Source: Paenibacillus spongiae
GTDB taxonomy: Bacteria > Bacillota > Bacilli > Paenibacillales > Paenibacillaceae
Assembly: GCF_024734895.1 (NCBI RefSeq)
Contig: NZ_CP091430.1
Location: 2,932,501-2,996,500, forward strand
Direction: 5' to 3'
Length of the DNA stretch: 64,000 nt
Part shown: in pieces, positions 34,605-42,912 of the stretch
How positions within the stretch are numbered: the stretch's first letter is position 1
Layout of the letters: each line of letters starts with the position of its first letter
Program-made: the position numbers and the translations under genes
Notes under the pieces: model-generated
What the model was told of the DNA's origin: nothing
Seen by the model: only the letters and a program-made list of their open reading frames with translations
Databases searched by the model: none

Positions 34605-36278
34605 TTAAACCTCGATAATGATGGGGAGGATCATCGGCCGTCTTTTTGTATAGGAGTACACGAACCGTCCGACCGATTCCTTGATCGTCTGCTTGTAGAC
34701 CCCCCATTGGCTAACATCCGTATCCTGCAGCTGTTCGATCGCCTTCACGGCGATCCGGCTGACTTCATCCAGCAAACCCTCCGATTCGCGAACATATACG
34801 AACCCGCGCGATATCACGTCCGGTCCCGATAAAATATGACCATCCATCTTGCTCAGCGTGACGATCACGATCAAAATGCCGTCTTCCGCCATGAGCTTGC
34901 GGTCACGCAGAACGATGTTACCGACATCGCCGATGCCAAGACCGTCCACGAACGTATTGCCGTTCGGTATTTTGCGGGTTTGAAAGGCTTTGTTGTGCAC
35001 GATATCGACGACATCGCCGTTGTTCACGATGAAGATGTTATTCTTGTCCACCCCCACGGCTTCCGCTAACAGACGGTGCTGATGCAGCATTCGGAATTCA
35101 CCATGGATCGGGATGAAATATTTCGGCTTCATCAAGGACAGCATCAGCTTCAGCTCATCCTGACTGGCATGACCGGATACATGCATCCCTGTCACGGTTC
35201 CTGAACCATAGATTACCTTCGCCTTCAGCTGATATAAATTATCCACGATACGCGCTACGTTCCGTTCGTTGCCGGGGATGGATGTAGCTGCAATAATAAC
35301 GGTATCGCCCGGATGAACTTTAACCTGGCGGTGGCTGGAGCTGGCTAATCGGGAGAGGGCGGCCATTGGCTCGCCTTGACTCCCCGTACACATCACGACA
35401 ATCTTCTCGGGCGCATATTGATTGACTTCACTCGCTTCGACCAGCATTGTATCCGGAATACGCAAATATCCGAGCTCGCTTGCAATCGATACGACATTGA
35501 GCATGCTTCTGCCCAGCAAGGCGACTTTACGGCCCGTTTTCTCTGCCGCGTCGATGATTTGCTGGAGACGGTGCACATTGGAAGCGAAGGTGGAGATAAA
35601 GATTTTTTGCCGCGCTTGAACGAACGCTTCTTCAATATGCTGGCCTACGAGCCGTTCGGACGGGGTGAAGCCGGGACGTTCCGCATTCGTGCTCTCCGAC
35701 AAGAGGGCCAGTACGCCATTCATGCCGATTTCAGCCATCCGGTGCAAATCCGGGTATTGCTCATTCACAGGAGTCAGATCGAATTTGAAATCGCCCGTAT
35801 GCACAACGGTGCCTTCCGGCGTCGTGAACGCTATGCCTAAGCAATCCGGGATACTGTGGTTGGTCCTAAAGAATCGCAGCCCGATCTCGCCGATATTGAA
35901 CTGAGATTCGGAATCGATGATGATTAATTCGGTGCTGCCCGACAGGCCGTGCTCCTTTAATTTGCTCTCGATAAGCCCAAGCGTTAACCGGGTGGCGTAT
36001 ACCGGTACATTGAGCTGCTTCAGGACATAAGGAATTCCTCCGATATGATCCTCATGGCCATGCGTGACGATCATCGCTTTCACCTTGCTGTGGTTGTCCA
36101 ACAAATAGGTGATATCCGGAATGATTAAATCGATACCTAGCAAGCTTTCGTCGGGAAATTTGGAGCCGCAGTCAATGACGATAATGTCATCCCCGTATTC
36201 AATCACATACATGTTTTTCCCGATTTCATTCACGCCGCCCAAGGCAACGATCGACAATAACGTTTCCTTTGTTTTCAT
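34605..36278 (-). CDS. Ribonuclease J family protein
   Basis: This 557-residue metallo-beta-lactamase/beta-CASP ribonuclease resembles RNase J1 along its length: ALGGVNEIGKNMYVIEYGDD, THGHEDHIGGIPYVLKQL (zinc motif), VHTGDFKFDLTP, STNAERPGFTPSE, TFASNVHRLQQIIDAA, VVMCTGSQGEPMAALSRLA, MHVSGHASQDELKLML (CASP His) and the C-terminal TKRRPMILPIIIEV. RNase J acts in mRNA turnover as a 5'-3' exo- and endonuclease. The start ATG is preceded by GGGAGGGGTTGCGCC on the minus strand. Bacilli usually carry two RNase J genes; which one this is cannot be fixed here. Confidence 0.93.
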   Translation of the reverse strand: MKTKETLLSIVALGGVNEIGKNMYVIEYGDDIIVIDCGSKFPDESLLGIDLIIPDITYLLDNHSKVKAMIVTHGHEDHIGGIPYVLKQLNVPVYATRLTLGLIESKLKEHGLSGSTELIIIDSESQFNIGEIGLRFFRTNHSIPDCLGIAFTTPEGTVVHTGDFKFDLTPVNEQYPDLHRMAEIGMNGVLALLSESTNAERPGFTPSERLVGQHIEEAFVQARQKIFISTFASNVHRLQQIIDAAEKTGRKVALLGRSMLNVVSIASELGYLRIPDTMLVEASEVNQYAPEKIVVMCTGSQGEPMAALSRLASSSHRQVKVHPGDTVIIAATSIPGNERNVARIVDNLYQLKAKVIYGSGTVTGMHVSGHASQDELKLMLSLMKPKYFIPIHGEFRMLHQHRLLAEAVGVDKNNIFIVNNGDVVDIVHNKAFQTRKIPNGNTFVDGLGIGDVGNIVLRDRKLMAEDGILIVIVTLSKMDGHILSGPDVISRGFVYVRESEGLLDEVSRIAVKAIEQLQDTDVSQWGVYKQTIKESVGRFVYSYTKRRPMILPIIIEV

Positions 36279-36411
36279 GGCGCAACCCCTCCCGTATTCC
36301 GTGTTTTGAAGGGTATTATTTGCTTGAAGGAGCTTTTTTATGTCGATTCGTCGTGTATAGAAAAGCGGTAAAGGGATATTCTACTTACAGTTCACACAAG
36401 GAGGTTAATTG

Positions 36412-36846
36412 ATGAGAAAAATTGCGGATATTATGTCGTCAGACTGTATCACAGTCAATAGTCACAGTTCCATTCATGACTGCGCTGTAATCATGCGCGA
36501 CCATGACATCGGTTTTGTTCCCGTTATCGACAACCGCTCATTGATCGGCGTCGTTACGGACCGTGATTTGGTCATCAGGGGCTATGCGGACAATCACCCC
36601 GGTTCTTCTTCGGTCAACGATGTGTGTTCGAAGGACGTTCGAACCATTACTTCCGGGATTTCAATCGATGAAGCGGCCAATATTATGGCTTCCGAACAAA
36701 TTCGCCGACTTCCTGTCGTAGAGAACGGTCAATTGCTAGGGGTCGTATCGCTCGGCGACCTGGCTGTCCGTGAAATATTCGTCAACGAAGCAGGGGAAGC
36801 GTTAAGCGGAATTTCGGAGCATGAGTCAGGACAGGCGTTTCATTGA
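36412..36846 (+). CDS. CBS-domain pair protein
   Basis: This 144-residue protein starts at ATG 36412 behind AAGGAGG. It consists almost entirely of two CBS motifs: IADIMSSDCITVNSHSSIHD with IGFVPVIDNRSLIGVVTDRD, and VCSKDVRTITSGISIDEAAN with RRLPVVENGQLLGVVSLGDL. Stand-alone CBS pairs bind adenine nucleotides or related ligands and act as sensors. It resembles the small Bacillus proteins of the YhcV type. The target is unknown. It is followed by a strong terminator, so it is a single-gene unit. Confidence 0.9.
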   Translation: MRKIADIMSSDCITVNSHSSIHDCAVIMRDHDIGFVPVIDNRSLIGVVTDRDLVIRGYADNHPGSSSVNDVCSKDVRTITSGISIDEAANIMASEQIRRLPVVENGQLLGVVSLGDLAVREIFVNEAGEALSGISEHESGQAFH

Positions 36847-36902
36847 TTCATCGGGGCGCGTACCACCCGGGATTGCACCGAATGAGTCCGTCCCCAACCG
36901 GT

Positions 36903-36957
36903 AACGAAGAAGCCTCCAACGATCACTGTCAAAGTGATTGTGGAGGCTTCTTCGTTA
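36903..36957. terminator. Bidirectional terminator
   Basis: AACGAAGAAGCCTCCA pairs with TGGAGGCTTCTTCGTT (one of the longest stems in the window), with an inner ATCACT/AGTGAT stem. It lies between the CBS gene and the convergent ATPase gene. Confidence 0.85.
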
Positions 36958-37044
36958 TTCGATACCATTTCAATGCTACCGTATTGCTGGGCAAGACGGA
37001 ATTAACATATACTTTAGTGGAGGACAGCGATGCCTTAGATGAAT

Positions 37045-38145
37045 CTAATCGCTTACGATCAGCATTCTGGCAATTTCCTGCTGAATCTTCTTCTGGATCT
37101 GATCGACAATGCCGAAATCCATGGCCTGCACATAGATGTTCTCCAGTTCATCATGACAGGACTTGGCCTCGGCAAGGAAGACGACGGACTGCTTCATGCT
37201 GGCCGCGTATCTTTCCTTCACATCCCGGAGAGCATCTGCATGAAGTTCATCCGTTCCAGGCGTAATGCACCGTTCGTACATATCGATGATCTCATCCGTG
37301 TCCCGATCGGGAAAATATTCATGAGGCGCCGTACTGTCAAAGATAGCGACACTCAGCTCCCTGAGAATGACCATATCCAGGCTGTTGGAGTCGAACCCGC
37401 AATGGTAAATTTCCACGTCGAAGCCCCGTTCGATGGCTGAAGCGGCGAGTTTCTTCAGGAAGGTGGATTTTCCCGATCCGGCCCGGCCTTTAATAAAATA
37501 CCTTTTGGCCAAGCCTTCCGTCAGATTCGGAACAAAATCAACCGCTCCTCTAGGCGTCGCAGCCCCGAGGAACCGGCGGTCGACCCGGCTTTGCTTATCC
37601 TGCTGCTTGATGCCAAAAATAATTTGCTCGTATTCCAGCGTTAATTCGTCGGCAGCCGCGTAGTTCATGTTGGCGATGTAGATTTTTTCCCAATCGTCGT
37701 GAATCCGCAGCGTTTCGGCAAAACCGGCATAGGCGCGCTCGTAGGCCTGCTTGATTCTGCCATTCAATTGTTCGATTTCCTGCCTGCGGTCACCGAGTTG
37801 ATCGGCATCCCAAGCCGCGCCCAAATTCACATACTGCTCGACGGCGCCAGGCAGCTGAGGCTCGATGACATGCGGAGCTGTTCCGTCAACGATTCCGATC
37901 TTCAATTCCGGAACAATTAATCCGTCGAGCGAGTCATTATCGGACGCGCAGTGAATAAACCATATATTATAGCCGGCTTTGACCATCTTGTTCCCGATGG
38001 TTCGAATCAAGCTCGACTTCCCTGTCCCGGGGCCGCCCTTCAGAATGTAAATCCGATCGAGCCCCTGCAGCGATGAATCGAACAGGTTCGTAAAACCCTG
38101 CGCGGTATTGCCGCCCGCATAGAAATTAATGATGTTTCCCGTCAT
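37045..38145 (-). CDS. Two-domain P-loop ATPase of unknown function (PRK06851-like)
   Basis: This ~366-residue protein uses the start ATG 38145, which gives MTGNIINFYAGGNTAQGF; the longer upstream frame is low-complexity and lacks support. Two related halves are visible, each with a Walker A and an IHCASDNDSLDG or YHCGFDSNSLDM segment. The Walker motifs are LKGGPGTGKSSLIRTIGN in the first half and IKGRAGSGKSTFLKKLAA in the second. IVDGTAPHVIEPQLPGAVEQ and IFDSTAPHEYFPDRDTDEI are equivalent positions. The internal duplication suggests a tandem NTPase. I recognise the arrangement from conserved uncharacterised Firmicutes proteins; no function is established. Confidence 0.75.
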   Translation of the reverse strand: MTGNIINFYAGGNTAQGFTNLFDSSLQGLDRIYILKGGPGTGKSSLIRTIGNKMVKAGYNIWFIHCASDNDSLDGLIVPELKIGIVDGTAPHVIEPQLPGAVEQYVNLGAAWDADQLGDRRQEIEQLNGRIKQAYERAYAGFAETLRIHDDWEKIYIANMNYAAADELTLEYEQIIFGIKQQDKQSRVDRRFLGAATPRGAVDFVPNLTEGLAKRYFIKGRAGSGKSTFLKKLAASAIERGFDVEIYHCGFDSNSLDMVILRELSVAIFDSTAPHEYFPDRDTDEIIDMYERCITPGTDELHADALRDVKERYAASMKQSVVFLAEAKSCHDELENIYVQAMDFGIVDQIQKKIQQEIARMLIVSD

Positions 38146-38275
38146 CTCAAAGTCACACCTTTCTAGGCTAATGTCATGGTGTTTTAATCCATTGTATGGA
38201 AACTCTAATGCAAGGGTGCATCTGAGGGGAAATCGAAGTCGCGAATTTATGGATCGAACGAAAGGTGAGAGGACA

Positions 38276-38572
38276 ATGAATAAAAGAACGGTCATCATGT
38301 TAATCGCCCTTATTCTTATTAGCGTATCCTTAACGGGATGTGTGCCCGGCGACGGCAAGAATTCGGCGGATAACCCGGCTGGCTTCTTCTGGGGAATCTG
38401 GCATGGATGGATCGCGCCAATCTCATTGATTATCGGTATATTCAAGGATTCGATTCGAATTTATGAGATCCATAATACGGGATGGTGGTATGATATCGGG
38501 TTCTACATCGCTGTCATTAGCGGATTCGGCGGGCTGTCGTTGACAAGGCGCAAGAAGCGCAGTGAGCATTAA
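38276..38572 (+). CDS. Small lipoprotein/membrane protein, conserved hypothetical
   Basis: This ~98-residue protein starts at ATG 38276 behind GAAAGGTGAGAGG. The signal segment VIMLIALILISVSLTGC has an LTGC lipobox. Then come GFFWGIWHGWIAPISLIIGI and WWYDIGFYIAVISGFGG, two hydrophobic stretches, and a basic tail (TRRKKRSEH). Similar small proteins are widespread in bacteria, and no function is known to me. It is divergent from the ATPase gene and ends at a terminator. Confidence 0.75.
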   Translation: MNKRTVIMLIALILISVSLTGCVPGDGKNSADNPAGFFWGIWHGWIAPISLIIGIFKDSIRIYEIHNTGWWYDIGFYIAVISGFGGLSLTRRKKRSEH

Positions 38573-38607
38573 GTACCGGCCAATTTGGATGATGAGCAGA
38601 AGTAAAA

Positions 38608-38648
38608 CGGTCTCGCTTCGGATGGATATCCGCAGGAGACCGCTTTTT
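38608..38648. terminator. Terminator between convergent genes
   Basis: CGGTCTC (38608-38614) pairs with GAGACCG (38636-38642), with an inner CGGAT/ATCCG stem, and is followed by CTTTTT. Confidence 0.8.
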
Positions 38649-38660
38649 GCTGTATAGGGG

Positions 38661-39287
38661 TTACAAATCGCTGCGTTTGCGCCGGAGGAGCCAATTCGTT
38701 ACCGCTTCTTTGTTGCGCTTGAGGACTAGAATGACTGCCGCGCTCGAAGCGATTACAATAAATGCGACAAGGGAATACCGGGAAAATTGATGCAGCAGCT
38801 GCTCGATGTGTATACCGAAGAAATGGCCAATCGACACGTAGCCCAATACCCATACGAAGCCGCCTATACTATTGTACAGCAGTAAAGTGCGAAAACGGAT
38901 TTGAAGAATGCCGGCTGTGTAACCGGTGAAATGTCTCAGGCCGGGGATGAAGTAGCTGACCAGAATAAGCTTAGTGCCATATCGGTCAAACCATTGGGTC
39001 ATCTTATCCAGCCGCTGCCTGTTCATAAACAAGAATTTCCCTTTGCGTTCGAATAAGGAAGCACCCAGTTTGGAGCCCAAATAGTACGTGACGACCGTAC
39101 CGAGTATGGCTCCAATATAGGAGATCAGAATAATTGCCGGTAATCGGAAGTTTCCTAACGTGCTCATATGTCCGGATACCGCCATCGCCAATTCACCGGG
39201 AAAGGGCAGCGCCAATGATTCGGCAAACAGTCCAAGAAATAATACGTAATAGCCATATTGTTCAAAAAGGCCGCTAATCCATTCCAT
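38661..39287 (-). CDS. DedA-family membrane protein
   Basis: This ~208-residue protein uses the start ATG 39287, which follows GAGGAGCGAG; an upstream ATG lies ahead of that ribosome site. SNARE-associated/DedA features: LFAESLALPFPGELAMAVSG, ISYIGAILGTVVTYYLGSKL, a basic cluster, VSYFIPGLRHFTGYTAGILQ and IGGFVWVLGYVSIGHFFG. DedA proteins act in membrane lipid homeostasis; some members flip undecaprenyl phosphate or phosphatidylethanolamine. The conserved Glu of the first motif and the Arg of the PGLRH motif are present. Confidence 0.9.
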   Translation of the reverse strand: MEWISGLFEQYGYYVLFLGLFAESLALPFPGELAMAVSGHMSTLGNFRLPAIILISYIGAILGTVVTYYLGSKLGASLFERKGKFLFMNRQRLDKMTQWFDRYGTKLILVSYFIPGLRHFTGYTAGILQIRFRTLLLYNSIGGFVWVLGYVSIGHFFGIHIEQLLHQFSRYSLVAFIVIASSAAVILVLKRNKEAVTNWLLRRKRSDL

Positions 39288-39558
39288 AATCTCGCTCCTC
39301 ACCGAAAAAACAAAACGTTAGATATGCATCTAAGTGTAGAGGAGACAGGAACGGTTCAACACTGTCCGGAGTTTAGGATTCGTACTGGACTTTGGTCAGA
39401 GATCGGTTAAGACCCAGAGGGTTGAATATTGGATGTCGCAATAGGAATATATTACATCATAAATAAGGGGGTGGACATCAAATTTGACTGCGTTATCGTG
39501 AATTTAGTCCGGTGAAATAACCAAAAATGATTTAATGATGGTCAAAATAGATTTAAAT

Positions 39559-39587
39559 AGTGTATACTATATTAAATAGTACACACT
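39559..39587. promoter_or_regulatory. Long palindromic operator upstream of gapB
   Basis: AGTGTATACTATAT and ATAGTACACACT form the arms of a 29-bp near-perfect palindrome (AGTGTrTACTAT...ATAGTAyACACT). It also contains two ATAGT-N4-ACTAT half-palindromes 19 bp apart. TATACT inside the left arm (39563-39568) may be the -10 box, so a bound protein would repress. The AGTGTA..TACACT ends resemble sites of YtrA-subfamily GntR regulators. That assignment is only a guess. Confidence 0.55.
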
Positions 39588-39613
39588 ATATAGTGGTATG
39601 GGGAGGAATTAAG

Positions 39614-40642
39614 TTGAATATTGGCGTGGGGATTAGCGGTATGGGACGAATCGGAAGACTGTTAGTCAGAAAAATATTCGATGAAAAGCAGCAATCGGTC
39701 AATTTACAGGCGATTAATTGCAGCTATCCCGCGGAAACGATTGCTCATCTGTTAAAGTATGATACCGTACATGGAAGATGGGACGCCAATATCGCCGTCA
39801 GCAACGGCAAACTGATCATTAATGGAACTCCAATTCAAATTGTATCCGAACGCGATCCGTCGCGTTTGCCCTGGCGTAGCCTCGGCGTTGACCTAGCAAT
39901 CGATGCGACCGGCAAATTTAATGACCGGGAAGGAGCAGGCAAGCATATTGAAGCCGGCGCCTCCCGTGTTCTAATCACAGCGCCCGGCAAACAGATGGAT
40001 TTGACCATCGTGATGGGGGTAAATGAGCAGCTCTATCATCCGGACCAGCACAAGCTGGTATCGGCCGCGTCTTGCACGACGAACTGCTTGTCCCCGCTGC
40101 TGTACATTCTTAACGAAGCATTCGGCGTTCGGAGCGGTTGGATGTCGACCATTCACTCCTTCACGTCCGATCAGAACCATCTGGATAATCCACATAAGGA
40201 TCTGCGCAGAGCCCGTTCCTGCACATCATCCATCGTGCCTACGTCGACAGGAGTCGGTAAGGCGCTCGTCGATGTGCTGCCAGATTTGGCTCCGCATATT
40301 CAAGGCATTTCCCTGCGCGTTCCGACACAGGATGTATCTCTTGTGGACTTAACCGTTAGCGTATCCCGCGCGAGTTCCTTGGAAGAGGTGAAGGCTGTTC
40401 TGCGAGCGGGAGCCGAATCGGCCCGGTTATCGCCTTATGTCAGCTATTCCGACGAACCATTGGTATCGGCCGACTATATCGGCTGCCCCAAATCGGCGGT
40501 CATCGACGGCCCATCGGTCATGGTCATGGAAAATCAGATTAAAGTGTTGGCCTGGTATGACAATGAATGGGCATATGCCAGCCGTGTTATCGAATTGGCG
40601 CAGCTCATGCTGGAGAAAGCCAAATCCCCGCAGCTTGTGTAG
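39614..40642 (+). CDS. gapB: Glyceraldehyde-3-phosphate dehydrogenase, GapB type
   Basis: This ~342-residue enzyme starts with TTG at 39614 behind GGGGAGGAA. Motifs: GISGMGRIGRLLVRK (nucleotide-binding), ASCTTNCLSPLL (catalytic Cys), SCTSSIVPTSTGVGKAL, RVPTQDVSLVDLT and WYDNEWAYASRVIELA. After the second strand it reads LQAINCSYPAETIAHLLKYD. The acidic residue that gives NAD preference in GapA is absent, as in the NADP-preferring gluconeogenic GapB of Bacillus subtilis (AINASY). A gluconeogenic, repressible role fits the strong palindrome over its promoter. It is monocistronic with its own terminator. Confidence 0.88.
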   Translation: MNIGVGISGMGRIGRLLVRKIFDEKQQSVNLQAINCSYPAETIAHLLKYDTVHGRWDANIAVSNGKLIINGTPIQIVSERDPSRLPWRSLGVDLAIDATGKFNDREGAGKHIEAGASRVLITAPGKQMDLTIVMGVNEQLYHPDQHKLVSAASCTTNCLSPLLYILNEAFGVRSGWMSTIHSFTSDQNHLDNPHKDLRRARSCTSSIVPTSTGVGKALVDVLPDLAPHIQGISLRVPTQDVSLVDLTVSVSRASSLEEVKAVLRAGAESARLSPYVSYSDEPLVSADYIGCPKSAVIDGPSVMVMENQIKVLAWYDNEWAYASRVIELAQLMLEKAKSPQLV

Positions 40643-40709
40643 TTTAACCAGCCTGAATGATTGGGAGATTGGGATATTGGAATAGAAGATGAGAAGCTGA
40701 GAAGATGAG

Positions 40710-40733
40710 AACCGCGTGCAGACGCGGTTTTTT
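40710..40733 (+). terminator. Terminator of gapB
   Basis: AACCGCG and CGCGGTT around a TGCAGA loop, followed by TTTTTT. Confidence 0.85.
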
Positions 40734-40955
40734 CTTATGGCATAAATTAAATCTATATCATCATGGCGATATTTTGATTTCATTTATTCCAACCGGAGAT
40801 CTATACTGGATCTATAAAAGTGATCAAAAGAAAGTTAAAGCGAGCAGAGCTGGAAGAATCGTTGATGAGAAGTGCAAGCGGGCGCTCCTCTGATTGGATA
40901 ATCCTATTTGGGTAGTGATTTGTACGCCCACAACAACCGACGGAAGATGAAGTGA

Positions 40956-41109
40956 GCGGATTTGATATCCGGATGGTTCGTCCCAATAACGGATTCCATG
41001 TCCGTGTACCATATGAATGTAGGTGGGCTGGACTTGTAACGGACACCAGAGACGTTATTGTTGAATACCGAGCCGAATTGGACAGGTTGCGGACACCAGA
41101 GACATTATT
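40956..41109. repeat. Intergenic repeat unit, copy A
   Basis: The unit opens GCGGATTTGATATCCGGATG, passes AATAACGGATTCCATGTCCG, and ends GCGGACACCAGAGACATTATT (read as GCGGACACCAGAG and ACATTATT). Internally, AATAACG...TGTCC and GGACA...CGTTATT segments form inverted pairs. Copy B lies 41 bp downstream with almost the same sequence. Confidence 0.85.
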
Positions 41110-41150
41110 CATGCGATTATCGGAGGGAATGCGGTCATTTGGTGCGAATA

Positions 41151-41321
41151 GCGGATTTGATGTCCGGATGGTTCGTCCCTATAAGGTGTTTGTCACAAAT
41201 AACGGATTCCATGTCCGTGTACCATGTAATGTAGGTGAGCTGGACTTGTAACGGACACCAGAGACGTTATTGTTGAATACCGAGCCGAATTGGACAGGTT
41301 GCGGACACCAGAGACGTTATT
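41151..41321. repeat. Intergenic repeat unit, copy B
   Basis: Same direction and order of blocks as copy A. It differs by a 17-bp insertion after TTCGTCCCTATAAGG and a few substitutions. The block running from TGGACTTGTAACGGACACCA to GACAGGTTGCGGACACCAGA is essentially identical in both copies, implying recent duplication or continuing homogenisation. Confidence 0.85.
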
Positions 41322-41470
41322 AATCGGAGAAATGATATCAAATACAGGCCTATTGATTAGGCACAAAATGGTAGATGAATATTTAGCGAACAACCTAGCC
41401 TTACCGTGCCCACTATCTGGTTACTCAAAAGGTCTGCACATTTTACAACAACATCAACATTCCAATATCT

Positions 41471-41617
41471 GCATCGATCGCTTGATAGAAAAGATAGCAT
41501 GCGAGGTAATCCGGCAACAGCATCGATCGCTCGATAGAAAAGATTACATGCCAGGTAATCCGGCAAACGCATCGATCGCTCGATAGAAAAGATAGCATGC
41601 CAGGTAATCCGGCAACA
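41471..41617. repeat. Tandem repeat, three copies of 49 bp
   Basis: Copies begin at 41471, 41520 and 41569, each opening GCATCGATCGCT and ending AGGTAATCCGGCAA plus two bases. Copies 1 and 3 differ at only two positions. There are no spacers. The array ends about 150 bp before the aroC start. Confidence 0.9.
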
Positions 41618-41769
41618 GCAGCTGATCGGTGAAATACGCAAGCTCCATCCGGGCTAAGCTCCAGAAAATCGATGCGATCGTAGGGACTTCTGACTGTGGA
41701 GCATGTTGTGTTTGGTTCAGCTTATATAACTTTTATCGGTCTAATCATTCATTTCGGGAGGCAGACATC

Positions 41770-42828
41770 ATGGCAGGAAATACATTCGGAGAAAGCTTTA
41801 AAATAACGACCTTCGGCGAGTCGCACGGAGCGGCAGTAGGTGTCATTGTAGACGGCGTTACGCCAGGCGTTGAAATCGACGAGCCCTATATTCAAGTTCA
41901 AATGGACCGGCGCAAGCCTGGACAATCGTCGGTCACGTCACCGAGGAAAGAATACGATAAGATCCATATTATGTCCGGTGTATTCGAAGGAAAGACGACA
42001 GGCACGCCATTATTCATCATGCTGCACAATACCGATATGAGGCCTGAAGCTTACAGTGATATTCAACATTCCTTCCGGCCTGGACATGCCGACTATACGT
42101 ACTTGATGAAATACGGTATTCGGGATCACCGCGGCAGCGGACGGGCATCTGGAAGAGAGACGGCGGGCAGAGTCGCGGCGGGGGCTGTTGCGCGCAAGCT
42201 GCTTGAGCATAGAGGCGTCAACGTTGTTGCTTATACGAAGGAAATCGGCGGTATTCGATGTGAATCCTTCGATGAGGACGTTATTGAGCGCAATCCGGTC
42301 AGAGCTTGCGATCTTGAAGCCGCTGGACGTATGGTGGAGAAAATCGAATATTTGTCTTCCATAGGCGATAGCTGCGGCGGGATCGTGGAATGTAGAATAC
42401 GCGGGGTGCGTCCCGGAATCGGCGAGCCGGTGTTCGATAAGCTGGATGCGGAGCTGGCCAAGGCGATGCTGTCGATCGGAGCGATTAAGGGCATTGAATT
42501 CGGGGCAGGATTTGCGGCAGCAGGCATGCTGGGAAGCGAGCATAACGACCAAATGAACGCATCCGGATTTCTGACGAACAATGCCGGAGGAATTGTAGGA
42601 GGCATAAGTACAGGAGAGGAGATCGTGTTCAGAGTTGTCGTGAAGCCGACTTCCTCCATTACCGTTCCACAGCAAACGATGAATACCGCAGGCGAGGAAC
42701 AAACGATAATAACGGAAGGAAGACATGATCCGTGCATCTGTCCGAGAATTATTCCCGTTGTGGAGGCTATGGCCTGCATCGTATTGGAGGATCTAATAAA
42801 GCGGCAGGCAGCTATGCATGATCGTTAA
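41770..42828 (+). CDS. aroC: Chorismate synthase
   Basis: This ~352-residue enzyme starts at ATG 41770 behind CGGGAGG. It converts EPSP to chorismate using reduced FMN. Motifs: TTFGESHGAAVGVIVDGVTP, QMDRRKPGQSSVTSPRKEYD, HSFRPGHADYTYLMKYGIRD, RGSGRASGRETAGRVAAGAV, NNAGGIVGGISTGEEIVFRV and EGRHDPCICPRIIPVVEAMA. The N-terminus (MAGNTFGESFKITTFGESHG) follows the form seen in Gram-negative enzymes rather than the shorter MRYLTAGESHG form of Bacillus. No other shikimate gene is adjacent. It is therefore probably a second, transferred copy rather than the housekeeping gene of the aro operon. Confidence 0.92.
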   Translation: MAGNTFGESFKITTFGESHGAAVGVIVDGVTPGVEIDEPYIQVQMDRRKPGQSSVTSPRKEYDKIHIMSGVFEGKTTGTPLFIMLHNTDMRPEAYSDIQHSFRPGHADYTYLMKYGIRDHRGSGRASGRETAGRVAAGAVARKLLEHRGVNVVAYTKEIGGIRCESFDEDVIERNPVRACDLEAAGRMVEKIEYLSSIGDSCGGIVECRIRGVRPGIGEPVFDKLDAELAKAMLSIGAIKGIEFGAGFAAAGMLGSEHNDQMNASGFLTNNAGGIVGGISTGEEIVFRVVVKPTSSITVPQQTMNTAGEEQTIITEGRHDPCICPRIIPVVEAMACIVLEDLIKRQAAMHDR

Positions 42829-42912
42829 GCGGGGGAAATAGAAGTTCACGACAAGTCGAATTAGAAGTAAAATATATCCATAGACTCTTATGAAGAAATG
42901 AAGGTGCGCGAG

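Larger units (their letters stand above)
40734..41769. other. Gene-free, repeat-rich region before chorismate synthase
   Basis: About one kilobase without a supportable gene; open frames here run through repeats in both strands and lack ribosome sites. It holds a two-copy repeat of about 155-170 bp and a three-copy 49-bp tandem repeat, described separately. Confidence 0.6.

Noticed and set aside
40952-41251. Coding frames through the two-copy repeat
   Set aside because: Similar frames open on both strands simply because the repeat lacks stops; no start signals and no family resemblance.
41471-41617. Possible CRISPR array
   Set aside because: The 49-bp units are directly adjacent with no unique spacers and no cas genes are nearby; it is a plain tandem repeat.
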